DNA of 20,935 nucleotides from Acidobacteriota bacterium (lineage in GTDB: Bacteria > Acidobacteriota > Blastocatellia > Pyrinomonadales > Pyrinomonadaceae): contig JADYZI010000385.1 in the NCBI GenBank assembly GCA_020853255.1, forward strand, positions 1-20,935, in the 5' to 3' direction. The notes beneath the pieces are model-generated. The model searched no databases and was not told where the DNA came from. It saw only the letters and a program-made list of their open reading frames with translations. The position numbers and the translations under genes are program-made. Position 1 is the stretch's first letter. Each line of letters opens with the position of its first letter. Of this stretch, positions 7,346 through 14,745 are shown one piece after another.

Positions 7346-8914
7346 ATGTCCTCGCTTAGACTCACAACTAATCTTCAGCAGCGAATGATCCTTACGCCGC
7401 AACTGCGGCAGAGGATCGAGATGCTCCAAATGACCTCGCTTGAGTTGTCTGAGCTGATCGAGCAGGAGATGGAGGGAAACCCAATGCTCGAAGAGGTCCA
7501 ATCGGGCGATGAGGTCCATGAGATCGCGGACAATATTCTTGACCAAAATTCCGGCGGCGATTTTGACGAAACAGGCAACGGCCACGAAGCGACTGCGGAA
7601 TCGGGTTCGGTCGTAGATGTTGGTGAGCCGATAAGCGGCAGCCTGAGTGAGTTTTCTGAAAACGGAACGGGCCAGTCGGCCGAAGCCGAAGGGCCCGACG
7701 AGGCCGGCTCGGACGAATCGTCGGATTCATTCGAAGAGATAGATTTTGGAAGGGAATTTCAGGATTATCTCGATCCCGGATACAAGACGCAGGAATTCGA
7801 ATATAAGGACGACGCCCCGAGCTTCGAACAATTCCTTTCGCATACTGAAACCCTTTCCGAACATCTTGAGTGGCAGCTTAATCTGCAGGAGATAAGCGAC
7901 AGTGTTGAGAAGGTCGCGATCTTTATCATCGGCAACTTGGATGAGGACGGACGGCTGACCATTCTGCCTGCCGATATCGCGGAAATGCTCTCGTGCAAGC
8001 CGGAAACGGTCCAGGCCGCACACCATGTCGTGATGAACCTTGACCCGGTCGGCTGTGGCGCGGTCGATGTCAAGGAGTGCCTGCTTGTACAGTTGGAGGC
8101 AATAGGAGAAGGAAATACGATCGCCGCCGATCTTATTCGAGATCACTTTGAAGATCTGCAGCCGCACAGGCTGAATCATCTTGCCAAGGAAACGGGACAC
8201 AGCCTTGATGAATTGGCAGCCGAGATCGAGATAATAAAAACTCTTGATCCCTTTCCTGGCCGCCGTTACGCTGGTGAGGAACCGGTCTTTGTTGCTCCTG
8301 AGGTTTACATTGAAAAGGTCGATGACGAGTATCTCATCTATTTTACCGACGACGGCAGCCCCAGGCTTCGCATCAGCCCGACATATCATCAGATGCTCGA
8401 CCAGAATGATACTTCGAAGGAAACCAAGGACTTTATAAAAGAGCGGATGCGGTCGGCCGTCGATCTTCTTAGAAATATCGAGCATCGCCGGCAAACGATC
8501 TATCGTGTCGTCGAGTGCATTGTTCAGCGGCAGACCGAATTTCTTGATAAGGGCGTTGAATTCATAAAACCAATGATGCTGAAGGACGTTGCTGAAGCGA
8601 TCGGGATGCATCTTTCCACTATTTCGCGGGTCGTCAATCGAAAATATGCGCACTCGCCGCAAGGCGTTATCGAGCTTCGACGATTCTTTAGCGAAGGAAT
8701 GATGAACGAGGACGGCGAAGAGGTCTCGACCCGCATCCTAAAGCTTAGGATCAAAAAATTAGTTGAGGAGGAAGATACAAAAAATCCGCTCACCGATGAG
8801 CAGATCGCGAAGGTCCTCGGCAAAGAAGGCGTCAAGCTGTCGCGGCGGACCGTCGCAAAATATCGTGATCAAATGAACATTGCAGGCTCGAGAGAAAGAA
8901 AGACTGTTATTTAA
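7346..8914 (+). CDS. rpoN: RNA polymerase sigma-54 factor
   Basis: Sigma-54 directs RNA polymerase to -24/-12 promoters and needs an ATP-driven enhancer-binding activator. The 522-residue protein has all the family parts. Region I (1-50) is Gln/Leu-rich, with LQQRMILTPQLRQRIEMLQM and LIEQEMEGNPMLEE. An acidic, low-complexity region II spans about 51-130. The core-binding domain spans about 150-330. The DNA-binding part has the HTH TISRVVNRKYAHSP, RRFFSEG, and the RpoN box SRRTVAKYR at 499-507. The box has Ser in place of the common first Ala. Length is at the upper end for the family because region II is long. The usual upstream neighbour lptB is absent: the gene diverges from a response regulator. 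No good ribosome site precedes the ATG. hpf follows after 49 bp, the conserved order. Confidence 0.97.
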   Translation: MSSLRLTTNLQQRMILTPQLRQRIEMLQMTSLELSELIEQEMEGNPMLEEVQSGDEVHEIADNILDQNSGGDFDETGNGHEATAESGSVVDVGEPISGSLSEFSENGTGQSAEAEGPDEAGSDESSDSFEEIDFGREFQDYLDPGYKTQEFEYKDDAPSFEQFLSHTETLSEHLEWQLNLQEISDSVEKVAIFIIGNLDEDGRLTILPADIAEMLSCKPETVQAAHHVVMNLDPVGCGAVDVKECLLVQLEAIGEGNTIAADLIRDHFEDLQPHRLNHLAKETGHSLDELAAEIEIIKTLDPFPGRRYAGEEPVFVAPEVYIEKVDDEYLIYFTDDGSPRLRISPTYHQMLDQNDTSKETKDFIKERMRSAVDLLRNIEHRRQTIYRVVECIVQRQTEFLDKGVEFIKPMMLKDVAEAIGMHLSTISRVVNRKYAHSPQGVIELRRFFSEGMMNEDGEEVSTRILKLRIKKLVEEEDTKNPLTDEQIAKVLGKEGVKLSRRTVAKYRDQMNIAGSRERKTVI

Positions 8915-8963
8915 TGCCGCCGCGGGCCGCCCGCATCAGGCACCGAACTACTAGGGGAAGCGT

Positions 8964-9494
8964 ATGATACTTGAATACACAGGCAGACACATCGACGTAA
9001 CACCAGCCCTAAAATCCCACGCGGAAGAACAATTGCAAAAGATCTTACATATCTTTGACGGAAAGGCCTCGAAGGCTCACGTCATTCTTGAGGTCGAGCG
9101 CGGACGGCATCGAGCGGAAATGGTCGTGAATTGGCGGAATGAGGTACTCACGGCAACCGCTAGTTCGGCCGATATGTACCAGTCGATCGCGCAGACGGCC
9201 GGAAAGATCGAGAAACAGGCGCTGAAAGTCAAAAAGAAGGTCATTGACCGATCACACAAAAGGAAGCCGATCAGCGCGGTGGCGACAGACGGCGGCGAGG
9301 TGTCGCCGACCCCGCATCGAGCACGTGTGATCGCATCGAAAGGCTACGAAGTTAAGCCCGTCACTGTCGAAGAGGCAACGATGATCCTTGACGGCCATGA
9401 CGAAGGTTTTCTCGTTTTCCGTAACTCTGAGAACGATCTGGTTTCCGTCATCTATCGCAGAAAGGATGGAAACTACGGCCTGATCGAACCCTAA
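8964..9494 (+). CDS. hpf: Long-form ribosome hibernation promoting factor
   Basis: Hibernation promoting factor binds the 30S subunit decoding centre in starved cells, blocks translation, and in its long form dimerises 70S ribosomes into 100S particles. The 176-residue protein has the N-terminal S30AE domain (about 1-105, opening LEYTGRHIDVTPALKSHAEE, with ASSADMYQSI) and, after a linker, the C-terminal dimerisation domain (about 125-176) with KPVTVEEATMILDG, FLVFRNSEND and VIYRRKDGNYGLIEP. Both domains are full length, so this is the long form. AGGGGAAG lies 4 bases before the ATG. It sits between rpoN and rapZ as in many PTS-linked sigma-54 clusters, but hprK, often next, is missing. Confidence 0.96.
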   Translation: MILEYTGRHIDVTPALKSHAEEQLQKILHIFDGKASKAHVILEVERGRHRAEMVVNWRNEVLTATASSADMYQSIAQTAGKIEKQALKVKKKVIDRSHKRKPISAVATDGGEVSPTPHRARVIASKGYEVKPVTVEEATMILDGHDEGFLVFRNSENDLVSVIYRRKDGNYGLIEP

Positions 9495-9522
9495 TGGACG
9501 GTATCGATCATGTCGCAAGTAC

Positions 9523-9616
9523 CTTTGCGAACTTTGTGCCTTCTCGTTGCGGCCGTTGTGTTGATCGTGTTTCTTCGCACAAAGGCCGCCAAGTTGAAGA
9601 CACGAAGGGCGCGAAG
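9523..9616. repeat. Imperfect inverted-repeat element, CACGAAG type (copy 1)
   Basis: The outer arms 9523-9543 and 9596-9616 are inverted repeats matching at 17 of 21 positions, built from the words CACGAAG, GCGAAG and their reverse complements. Inner arms 9549-9560 and 9578-9589 pair at 11 of 12 positions (GCGGCC-TTGTG with CACAA-GGCCGC). The whole block could form a cruciform or long RNA hairpin. It fills the hpf-rapZ gap (9495-9745) and resembles the element at 16930-17030 in its CACGAAG words and its architecture. Such CACGAAG-rich repeats are, from memory, found scattered in many bacterial genomes. A 62-codon ORF across it is an artefact of the repeat. Confidence 0.65.
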
Positions 9617-9745
9617 TAGATGTGTCTGGCAAGAGACTACTTGGAAGTTATCTATTTCGGCCTTTGCCGACAATAATCTAAACGAAGGAATGCGTTAGAT
9701 CGCGGGTTGATCGTGTCTCAAAACGTCTAGTCATCTCGCCCAGGT

Positions 9746-10681
9746 ATGCCGTCAAAACGGTCCAAACAGCCAAAGAGCGATAGCGGCCGCGGGAATCTCC
9801 GCAAAGCTGCCACTATACCTAACTTTGTTATCATTACCGGTCTTAGCGGGTCGGGAATGAGCTCGGCTACGAACGCATTCGAAGATCTAGGGTATTTTTG
9901 CGTGGACAACCTGCCGCTGACCATGCTTTCAACCTTCGCCCGCCTGATGCTCCCGGACGACGAAGATAAGCAGGCGATAGAGAAGGCCGCTCTGGTAATA
10001 AATATCCGCGAAAGACATTTTCTCCTGGAATTTCCGGCCGAACTCGAGAAACTGGCAATGGAGCAATCGCGGCCGTACGTGATCTTCTTCGAGGCATCGG
10101 ACGATGTACTCCGCCGGAGGTTTTCTGAGACCCGCCGGCCTCATCCCGCCGAAAAGGGCCGAGGCCTGCTGCCTTCGATCCGGTCTGAACGCCGCGCCAT
10201 GGGCCACATTCGCGGTATGGCAGATCTCATCATAGACACATCGGACCTGACGGTTCACACACTTCGGCGCTTACTAATTCAGAAGTTCAGCCATGCTGCG
10301 GAAGAAGGATCGCTGAAAGTACAGATAGTGAGTTTTGGGCACAAATTCGGTAATCCGCGTGATGTCGATCTGATGTTCGATGTTCGTCATTTGCCGAATC
10401 CATATTTTGAAATTTCACTCCGCGACCTAACCGGTGAGAACGCAAAGATCGTCCGGTATCTCACCAAGCACAAGGATGTGCAGGAGACGATTTCGCGGTT
10501 CACCGGTCTAATTGAATACCTTCTACCGTTCTATCAGAAGGAAGGAAAATCGTATCTTACGCTTGGAATAGGATGTACAGGCGGAAGGCACCGGTCGGTG
10601 ATGGTCGCAAACGCCCTCCGTGATGTACTTAAGAAGGACGGGTACAACGTTTCGGTTGTTCATCGTGATATGCAAAAATGA
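9746..10681 (+). CDS. rapZ: RapZ/YvcJ-family protein with altered nucleotide-binding motifs
   Basis: RapZ proteins have an N-terminal P-loop NTPase-like domain and a C-terminal domain that, in E. coli, binds GlmZ/GlmY small RNAs and glucosamine-6-phosphate. This 311-residue copy is full length. The FEDLGYFCVDNLP block, the RFSETRRPHP block and the C-terminal DVRHLPNPYF, LRDLTGENAKIV and LTLGIGCTGGRHRS blocks are well preserved. The Walker A loop reads GLSGSGMSS: the invariant lysine is Met38 (codon 9857-9859). The next motif reads VINIRER, with Asn86 where IDVR-type Asp is usual. Nucleotide binding or hydrolysis is therefore probably weak or lost, while the regulatory domain is kept. A 20-residue basic N-terminal extension precedes the fold. 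The ribosome site is weak (AGG). EIIA and HPr follow. Confidence 0.93.
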   Translation: MPSKRSKQPKSDSGRGNLRKAATIPNFVIITGLSGSGMSSATNAFEDLGYFCVDNLPLTMLSTFARLMLPDDEDKQAIEKAALVINIRERHFLLEFPAELEKLAMEQSRPYVIFFEASDDVLRRRFSETRRPHPAEKGRGLLPSIRSERRAMGHIRGMADLIIDTSDLTVHTLRRLLIQKFSHAAEEGSLKVQIVSFGHKFGNPRDVDLMFDVRHLPNPYFEISLRDLTGENAKIVRYLTKHKDVQETISRFTGLIEYLLPFYQKEGKSYLTLGIGCTGGRHRSVMVANALRDVLKKDGYNVSVVHRDMQK

Positions 10682-10715
10682 ACTATTTGGTCAACAAGTT
10701 CCGGATGGAGTGGGC

Positions 10716-11147
10716 ATGGCGAAGCATAAAGTAGGTGCGGTGATCGTTTCGCACGGCCAGTTGGCGAACGAATTGCTGGCCGCGGCCGAAACGGTCATTG
10801 GCGATCTGGATAACATTGTTGCGGTGTCGATAGGCTGGCACGACAATGTCGAAGCGGCAAAAGATGAGATCCAGCGGGCCATCGCCAGCGTATCGCAGGA
10901 TGTGGGCGTCCTGTTGATGACGGATATGTTCGGCGGAACACCGACCAATATTTCCGCTATGTTCCTCGAGGACGGGAAGGTCGAGATCGTGACCGGCGTA
11001 AATCTGCCTATGGTCGTTAAATTTGCGACCCACCCGGAAGATTCGACCCTCAGCGAAATCGCAAAAGAGGTCGAGGAGCAGGGAAAGCAGGCGATCTATC
11101 GCACGGCGTCTCTGTTTGAGCCCGCGAAATTGAAAAAGGATGCTTGA
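10716..11147 (+). CDS. PTS EIIA component, mannose/fructose class
   Basis: EIIA of the mannose class accepts phosphate from HPr on a histidine and passes it to EIIB, or acts as a regulatory switch when no transporter is present. The 143-residue protein is a single IIA domain: VGAVIVSHGQLANELL carries the phosphorylatable His13, and VLLMTDMFGGTPTNIS and VEIVTGVNLPMVVKF are the family's later signatures. The ATG at 10716 was chosen because GGAG lies 5 bases upstream and the fold begins directly after it; an in-frame GTG sits two codons earlier, and longer in-frame extension into rapZ is unlikely. There is no IIB, IIC or IID gene nearby, so sugar transport is not its obvious job. It overlaps the HPr gene by 8 bases. 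Confidence 0.92.
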   Translation: MAKHKVGAVIVSHGQLANELLAAAETVIGDLDNIVAVSIGWHDNVEAAKDEIQRAIASVSQDVGVLLMTDMFGGTPTNISAMFLEDGKVEIVTGVNLPMVVKFATHPEDSTLSEIAKEVEEQGKQAIYRTASLFEPAKLKKDA

Positions 11148-11412
11148 AGGCAAGGTGACGATCGTGAATCAGTTGGGCCTTCACGCGCGGGCGGCCGCCC
11201 AACTGGTCAAGCTCTCGGCATGCTACACATCTTGCCTAAGGCTACGCAGGCCTGACACGGCCGCCGAAGCGGACGCCAGGTCGATGCTGGATGTCCTGAC
11301 CCTTGCGGCGCCTGTAAACTCGGTACTGCTGCTTTCCGCTGAAGGTGAAGACGAAGCGGCCGCGTTTGAAGCCGTCTGTGAACTTTTTGCATCGGGATTT
11401 GGTGAGATCTAA
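11140..11412 (+). CDS. HPr-family phosphocarrier protein
   Basis: HPr carries phosphate from enzyme I to EIIA proteins on His15. The 90-residue protein has the active-site loop NQLGLHARAAAQLV with His15 and Arg17; the residue after HAR is Ala rather than the common Pro, as in many regulatory HPr-like proteins. The regulatory serine is kept as Ser48 in ARSMLDVLTLA, the segment that HPr kinase modifies in other bacteria. The chain is two residues longer than classic HPr before this serine. The start overlaps the EIIA gene by 8 bases, which implies translational coupling. Enzyme I would normally follow; instead arginase begins 11 bp downstream. Confidence 0.93.
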   Translation: MLEGKVTIVNQLGLHARAAAQLVKLSACYTSCLRLRRPDTAAEADARSMLDVLTLAAPVNSVLLLSAEGEDEAAAFEAVCELFASGFGEI

Positions 11413-11423
11413 GTGGACCAAAA

Positions 11424-12371
11424 GTGGAGAAACCGGATTTGCTAAAAAAAGTAGCCGTCATTGGCGCCCCGCTCGGCTATGGCGCCGGAAAGCCGGGAAG
11501 CGAGCTTGGTGTTGAGGCGATAAGGCTTGCCGGCCTCCACGGCGGCAGGCTCATCGATACGATACGCAAACTAGGGTATGAAGCGGAAGATCGAGGCAAC
11601 GTCGATATAGTTCGGCCGACCGAACCTGCCCTGGCGAGTGCGAATCCCAAATACCTTCAGGAAACCTTGATCTCGTGCAGCAATCTCGCTGACGCCGTCG
11701 CGACCGGACTCGCCGACGGTTGCATCCCGGTTATTCTCGGAGGCGATCATTCTATTGCGATCGGTTCGGTCTCCGGCGTGGCGAAATATTTCCGCGGCCG
11801 GGGCGACTCGTTTGGCCTGATCTGGTTTGACGCCCATGCCGATATCAATACTCCGGCATCGTCACCAACGGGCAATATCCATGGAATGCCCCTGGCAACG
11901 CTTCTCGGGTACGGTGACGAAAACCTAGTTGGCCTGGGAGGGTTTTCACCCAAGCTTGACCCGCGATATTTTGCCCATGTTGGTGCACGTGACCTCGACG
12001 ACGGCGAAAAAGGCCGAATTCGGGAACTTGGGCTGGAAGGCCATTTCTTTACGATGAGTGACATCGATAAACGCGGCATGCTTGACTGCGTAAACGAAGC
12101 GATCGATATCGCCTCACAAGCCTCCGGCGGTTACGCGGTGACGTTCGATGTGGATGTCATCGACCCGCGGTTCGCGCCGGGTTCGGGAACACTCGTTCGC
12201 GGCGGTGCCACATATCGTGAGGCCCATCTTGCCCTCGAAGTGATAGCCGAACGCGGCGGAATGAGGTCGTTTGAGATTGTCGAAGTAAATCCAATGCTCG
12301 ACCAAAGCAACATTACTGTCGAGCTTGCTTGCGAATTGATACTTTCAGCCCTTGGCAAGACAATACTTTAG
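11424..12371 (+). CDS. rocF: Arginase
   Basis: Arginase is a binuclear manganese enzyme that splits L-arginine into L-ornithine and urea. The 315-residue protein has every ureohydrolase signature: GGDHSIAIG (metal-ligand His, 106-114), DAHADINTP (136-144) with SPTGNIHGMP (147-156), and FDVDVIDPRFAPGSGT (241-256) with Asp242 and Asp244. The DAHADINTP and NIHGMP pattern favours arginase over agmatinase or formiminoglutamase. The frame opens at a GTG (11424), 11 bp after HPr; a TTG five codons later at 11439 has GTGGAGA upstream and begins closer to the usual LKKVAVIGAP, so the true start may be there. Its place at the normal ptsI site is unusual and may link arginine nitrogen to the PTS branch. 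Confidence 0.93.
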   Translation: MEKPDLLKKVAVIGAPLGYGAGKPGSELGVEAIRLAGLHGGRLIDTIRKLGYEAEDRGNVDIVRPTEPALASANPKYLQETLISCSNLADAVATGLADGCIPVILGGDHSIAIGSVSGVAKYFRGRGDSFGLIWFDAHADINTPASSPTGNIHGMPLATLLGYGDENLVGLGGFSPKLDPRYFAHVGARDLDDGEKGRIRELGLEGHFFTMSDIDKRGMLDCVNEAIDIASQASGGYAVTFDVDVIDPRFAPGSGTLVRGGATYREAHLALEVIAERGGMRSFEIVEVNPMLDQSNITVELACELILSALGKTIL

Positions 12372-12395
12372 GCCTGCTTCGGGACAACGATAAGA

Positions 12396-13535
12396 ATGAA
12401 AGAAAGAGTAGGATTAGTTTTCGGCGGAAGATCGGGCGAACACGAGATATCGGTACGTTCGGCGGCGAATGTGACAAGCGCGATCGATCATGAGAAATAT
12501 GAAGTTATCCCGATCGCGATCTCTGAGGACGGCCGCTGGCTGTCTCCGCAAGCCTCCCTGGACGTGTTGCCCGAAAATTCCCGCTCGCTTGTGGATATTG
12601 CCGGATTTGATAAGGTTTCGGATGTTGGCATCTTCGGTGATCCACGGTCACATGGGTTGACATTAACGACCGCGAATTCGCACGCCATCACCGATCTGCA
12701 TCTCGATGTCGTCCTGCCGGTGCTCCACGGCACTTTCGGTGAGGACGGGACGGTCCAGGGCTTGCTCGATCTTGCTGGGCTACCGTATGTAGGATGCGGC
12801 GTGCTCGCTTCGGCCTGCGGGATGGACAAAGTGGTGATGAAATCACTTTTCCACGAGGCCGGGCTGCCGATGTGCCGATACGTGTGGTTTCTCCGCCGCG
12901 AATGGGAGCAAGATCGGGATCAGGTAATAAAGAATGTTGAGAGCACCCTTGGCTATCCGTGTTTCGTCAAGCCCGCAAATCTCGGCTCATCCGTCGGCAT
13001 ATCAAGGGCGGACGATGCCGAAACACTGATCGCCGCGATCGATCTCGCCGCCCGATACGACCGCAGGATAATTGTCGAAGAAGGCCTGAAAATGCGCGAG
13101 ATCGAGTGTGCGGTCCTTGGCAACGACGATCCGAGTGCCAGCCTTCCAGGCGAGTACATCATTAAAGACAAGGCCAAAACCTTTCTCGATTATCAGGAAA
13201 AATATTCCGGTACCGGTAATAACGAATTTGTTGTCCCGGCGCCAGTTTCCGCCGAACTTGCATCGAAAATTCAGCAAATGGCGATCGCCGCCTTTAAGGC
13301 GATCGATGGCTCGGGGCTTGCGCGCGTCGATTTCTTTCTCCGCAGCGACACCGGCAGCCTTTTGATAAATGAGATAAACACGATGCCGGGATTGACCGAA
13401 GCTTCAGGCTACCCGAAAATGTGGGCCGGAAGCGGTCTCGCGTTCGGGGATGTGCTTGACCAGTTGATCGAGTTGGCCAAGCAGCGTTTTGACGACAGGG
13501 CACGCAATCAGACAACCCGTGTGGCTGCTGACTGA
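12396..13535 (+). CDS. ddl: D-alanine--D-alanine ligase
   Basis: Ddl joins two D-alanines with ATP to make the dipeptide end of peptidoglycan precursors. The 379-residue ATP-grasp enzyme has the N-terminal GGRSGEHEISVRSA and VLPVLHGTFGEDGTVQG blocks, the hinge GCGVLASACGMDK, the ATP-binding FVKPANLGSSVGIS, the omega loop LDYQEKYSGTG (the EKY type of D-Ala-D-Ala ligases, not the D-lactate type), and the magnesium-binding LARVDFF with INEINTMPGLT. Length is typical. It begins 24 bp after arginase with only a weak ribosome site, so it probably shares that transcript. A peptidoglycan gene in this block is consistent with RapZ's known link to cell-wall amino sugars, though that connection is inference. 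Confidence 0.97.
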   Translation: MKERVGLVFGGRSGEHEISVRSAANVTSAIDHEKYEVIPIAISEDGRWLSPQASLDVLPENSRSLVDIAGFDKVSDVGIFGDPRSHGLTLTTANSHAITDLHLDVVLPVLHGTFGEDGTVQGLLDLAGLPYVGCGVLASACGMDKVVMKSLFHEAGLPMCRYVWFLRREWEQDRDQVIKNVESTLGYPCFVKPANLGSSVGISRADDAETLIAAIDLAARYDRRIIVEEGLKMREIECAVLGNDDPSASLPGEYIIKDKAKTFLDYQEKYSGTGNNEFVVPAPVSAELASKIQQMAIAAFKAIDGSGLARVDFFLRSDTGSLLINEINTMPGLTEASGYPKMWAGSGLAFGDVLDQLIELAKQRFDDRARNQTTRVAAD

Positions 13536-13570
13536 TCAAATTCAGAAAACAAACTGGGAGGTTAACTTAT

Positions 13571-13789
13571 ATGGCTGTTGCAAAAAATATTGAAATAACG
13601 TCTTCATCCGCATCCGGTTTCGAGGATGCGATCAAATCCGGGATCCAGCGGGCGTCGAAAACTATAAACAACATTCGTTCGGCATGGGTAAAGGAGCAGA
13701 AGGTCGAGATCGAGAACGGGAACGTTACCGACTACAGGGTTACAATGATCCTGACATTCGTGCTTTCCGATGATGATGACGATGAATGA
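13571..13789 (+). CDS. Dodecin
   Basis: Dodecins are small proteins that form hollow dodecamers and store or buffer flavins. The 72-residue protein fits the family: NIEITSSSASGFEDAIKSG, IQRASKTINNIRSAWV with the flavin-stacking Trp39, and NVTDYRVTMILTFVL as the last strand. It ends in an acidic tail of five Asp and a Glu, which is longer and more acidic than in the dodecins I know. GGGAGG lies 9 bases before the ATG, a strong ribosome site. It is 35 bp after ddl and meets the VWA gene tail to tail across a hairpin, so it is probably the end of this transcription unit. Confidence 0.93.
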   Translation: MAVAKNIEITSSSASGFEDAIKSGIQRASKTINNIRSAWVKEQKVEIENGNVTDYRVTMILTFVLSDDDDDE

Positions 13790-13817
13790 TCGGCTATTAG
13801 AAAGTGATGTCTTAATC

Positions 13818-13844
13818 CGGCCGGAAGTCGCTACTTTCCGGCCG
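13818..13844. terminator. Hairpin between convergent dodecin and VWA genes
   Basis: CGGCCGGAAG and CTTTCCGGCCG form a stem of about 10 bp with one bulge and a 6-base loop, placed 28 bp after the dodecin stop and over the stop codon of the opposite-strand VWA gene. There is no long T-run on either side, so it may act as a bidirectional end-of-transcript hairpin rather than a classic intrinsic terminator. Confidence 0.45.
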
Positions 13845-14745
13845 TATAACCTTTCCGTGTCCGGATCGTCAATTTTGGCTTAGCGACCCTCAATTCGATA
13901 GCCCGCCATTTGCCGTCCTTTTCCTGATCCGAAGGCTCGTAGCCAAGTGTATATTGGATACCAAGTTCGTCAACAATACCCTTTAGCCCCAAACGAAGTG
14001 CCGGCCCGCCCTCGGCCGCAATAAAGCGGCCGCCGCTTTTTTCAGCAAAGTCTTTGAGCACACCTTGATTCTGCATTCGATCTTTTCCACTCGTGTCAGC
14101 GCTCGACATGTCGACGGTGTAGATCAAGGCTTGAGCTTCGAGAGCGGCCTTAAGTGCCCGGCCGGCGGACCTGCCGCTGATATTATCAGCGCCGTCTGAG
14201 ATAACGATCACGGCCCTGCGCTTCTCAGGCCGGGCCTTAAGCTCTTCGGCTGCTTTGAAGATCGCATCATTCAGGGCGGTCATTCCGTCTGCCTTTACAT
14301 CAAAAATACTCTCTGAGATATCGCGGCTACCGGAAAATTCCTGCACTATCTCAACCTTGGACGCAAAGCGATAAACCGCAACGTTGTCATCCACCCGAAG
14401 GCCGTCTAGAAAGGTTATAGCGGCCGAGCGGGCCATGCTGAGGCGCGATTCCATGCTCCCAGATGTATCTATCACAATGACCGCGGCAAACGGAGTTTCA
14501 GCCGCCGAAAAATACGTGACATCTTGCTTGCGGCCGTTTTCAAAGACACTGAACTGCTCGCGTCGGAGTCCCGAAACAACGCTGCCGTTAGCATCGAGTA
14601 TCGTAGCGTTCAGAACGACGGTGGCCGAATCCACCTTGATCACCGAGTCGTCGTTCTGGCCAAGCACGGCGGGAGCGAACGCCAATACCAATAGGAATAC
14701 GGAAACGAGGAATGAGCGCGCGGAGCGCGGAATGGGCGGGATCAT
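13831..14745 (-). CDS. Exported VWFA-related acidobacterial domain protein
   Basis: This 304-residue protein has a signal peptide (FLVSVFLLVLAFAPAVLG, cleavage near residue 29), a short beta-rich region with SGLRREQFSVFENG (about 58-71), and a von Willebrand factor A domain. The metal-binding MIDAS site is complete: DTSGSM at 93-98, the conserved Thr in DGMTALNDAIF and the Asp in VISDGADN. The FSVFENG-type block before the VWA domain and the GYTLGYEP-like tail (here YTLGYEPS) are typical of the VWFA-related acidobacterial family, the main taxonomic marker in this window. Such proteins probably bind metal-dependent partners outside the inner membrane; the partner is unknown. The start overlaps the stop of the coiled-coil gene as ATGA, so the two are coupled. 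Confidence 0.9.
   Translation of the reverse strand: MIPPIPRSARSFLVSVFLLVLAFAPAVLGQNDDSVIKVDSATVVLNATILDANGSVVSGLRREQFSVFENGRKQDVTYFSAAETPFAAVIVIDTSGSMESRLSMARSAAITFLDGLRVDDNVAVYRFASKVEIVQEFSGSRDISESIFDVKADGMTALNDAIFKAAEELKARPEKRRAVIVISDGADNISGRSAGRALKAALEAQALIYTVDMSSADTSGKDRMQNQGVLKDFAEKSGGRFIAAEGGPALRLGLKGIVDELGIQYTLGYEPSDQEKDGKWRAIELRVAKPKLTIRTRKGYTAGK

Noticed and set aside
7727..8662. 311-codon minus-strand ORF
   Set aside because: It is fully antisense to the conserved rpoN frame and resembles no family; a shadow of rpoN codon use.
9510..9698. 62-codon plus-strand ORF in the hpf-rapZ gap
   Set aside because: It lies across the inverted-repeat element, has no ribosome site, and its composition follows the repeat.
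9495..9745. Remnant of an hprK gene in the hpf-rapZ gap
   Set aside because: I looked for the kinase P-loop and signature blocks in the frames of this stretch and saw none; only the repeat is recognisable.
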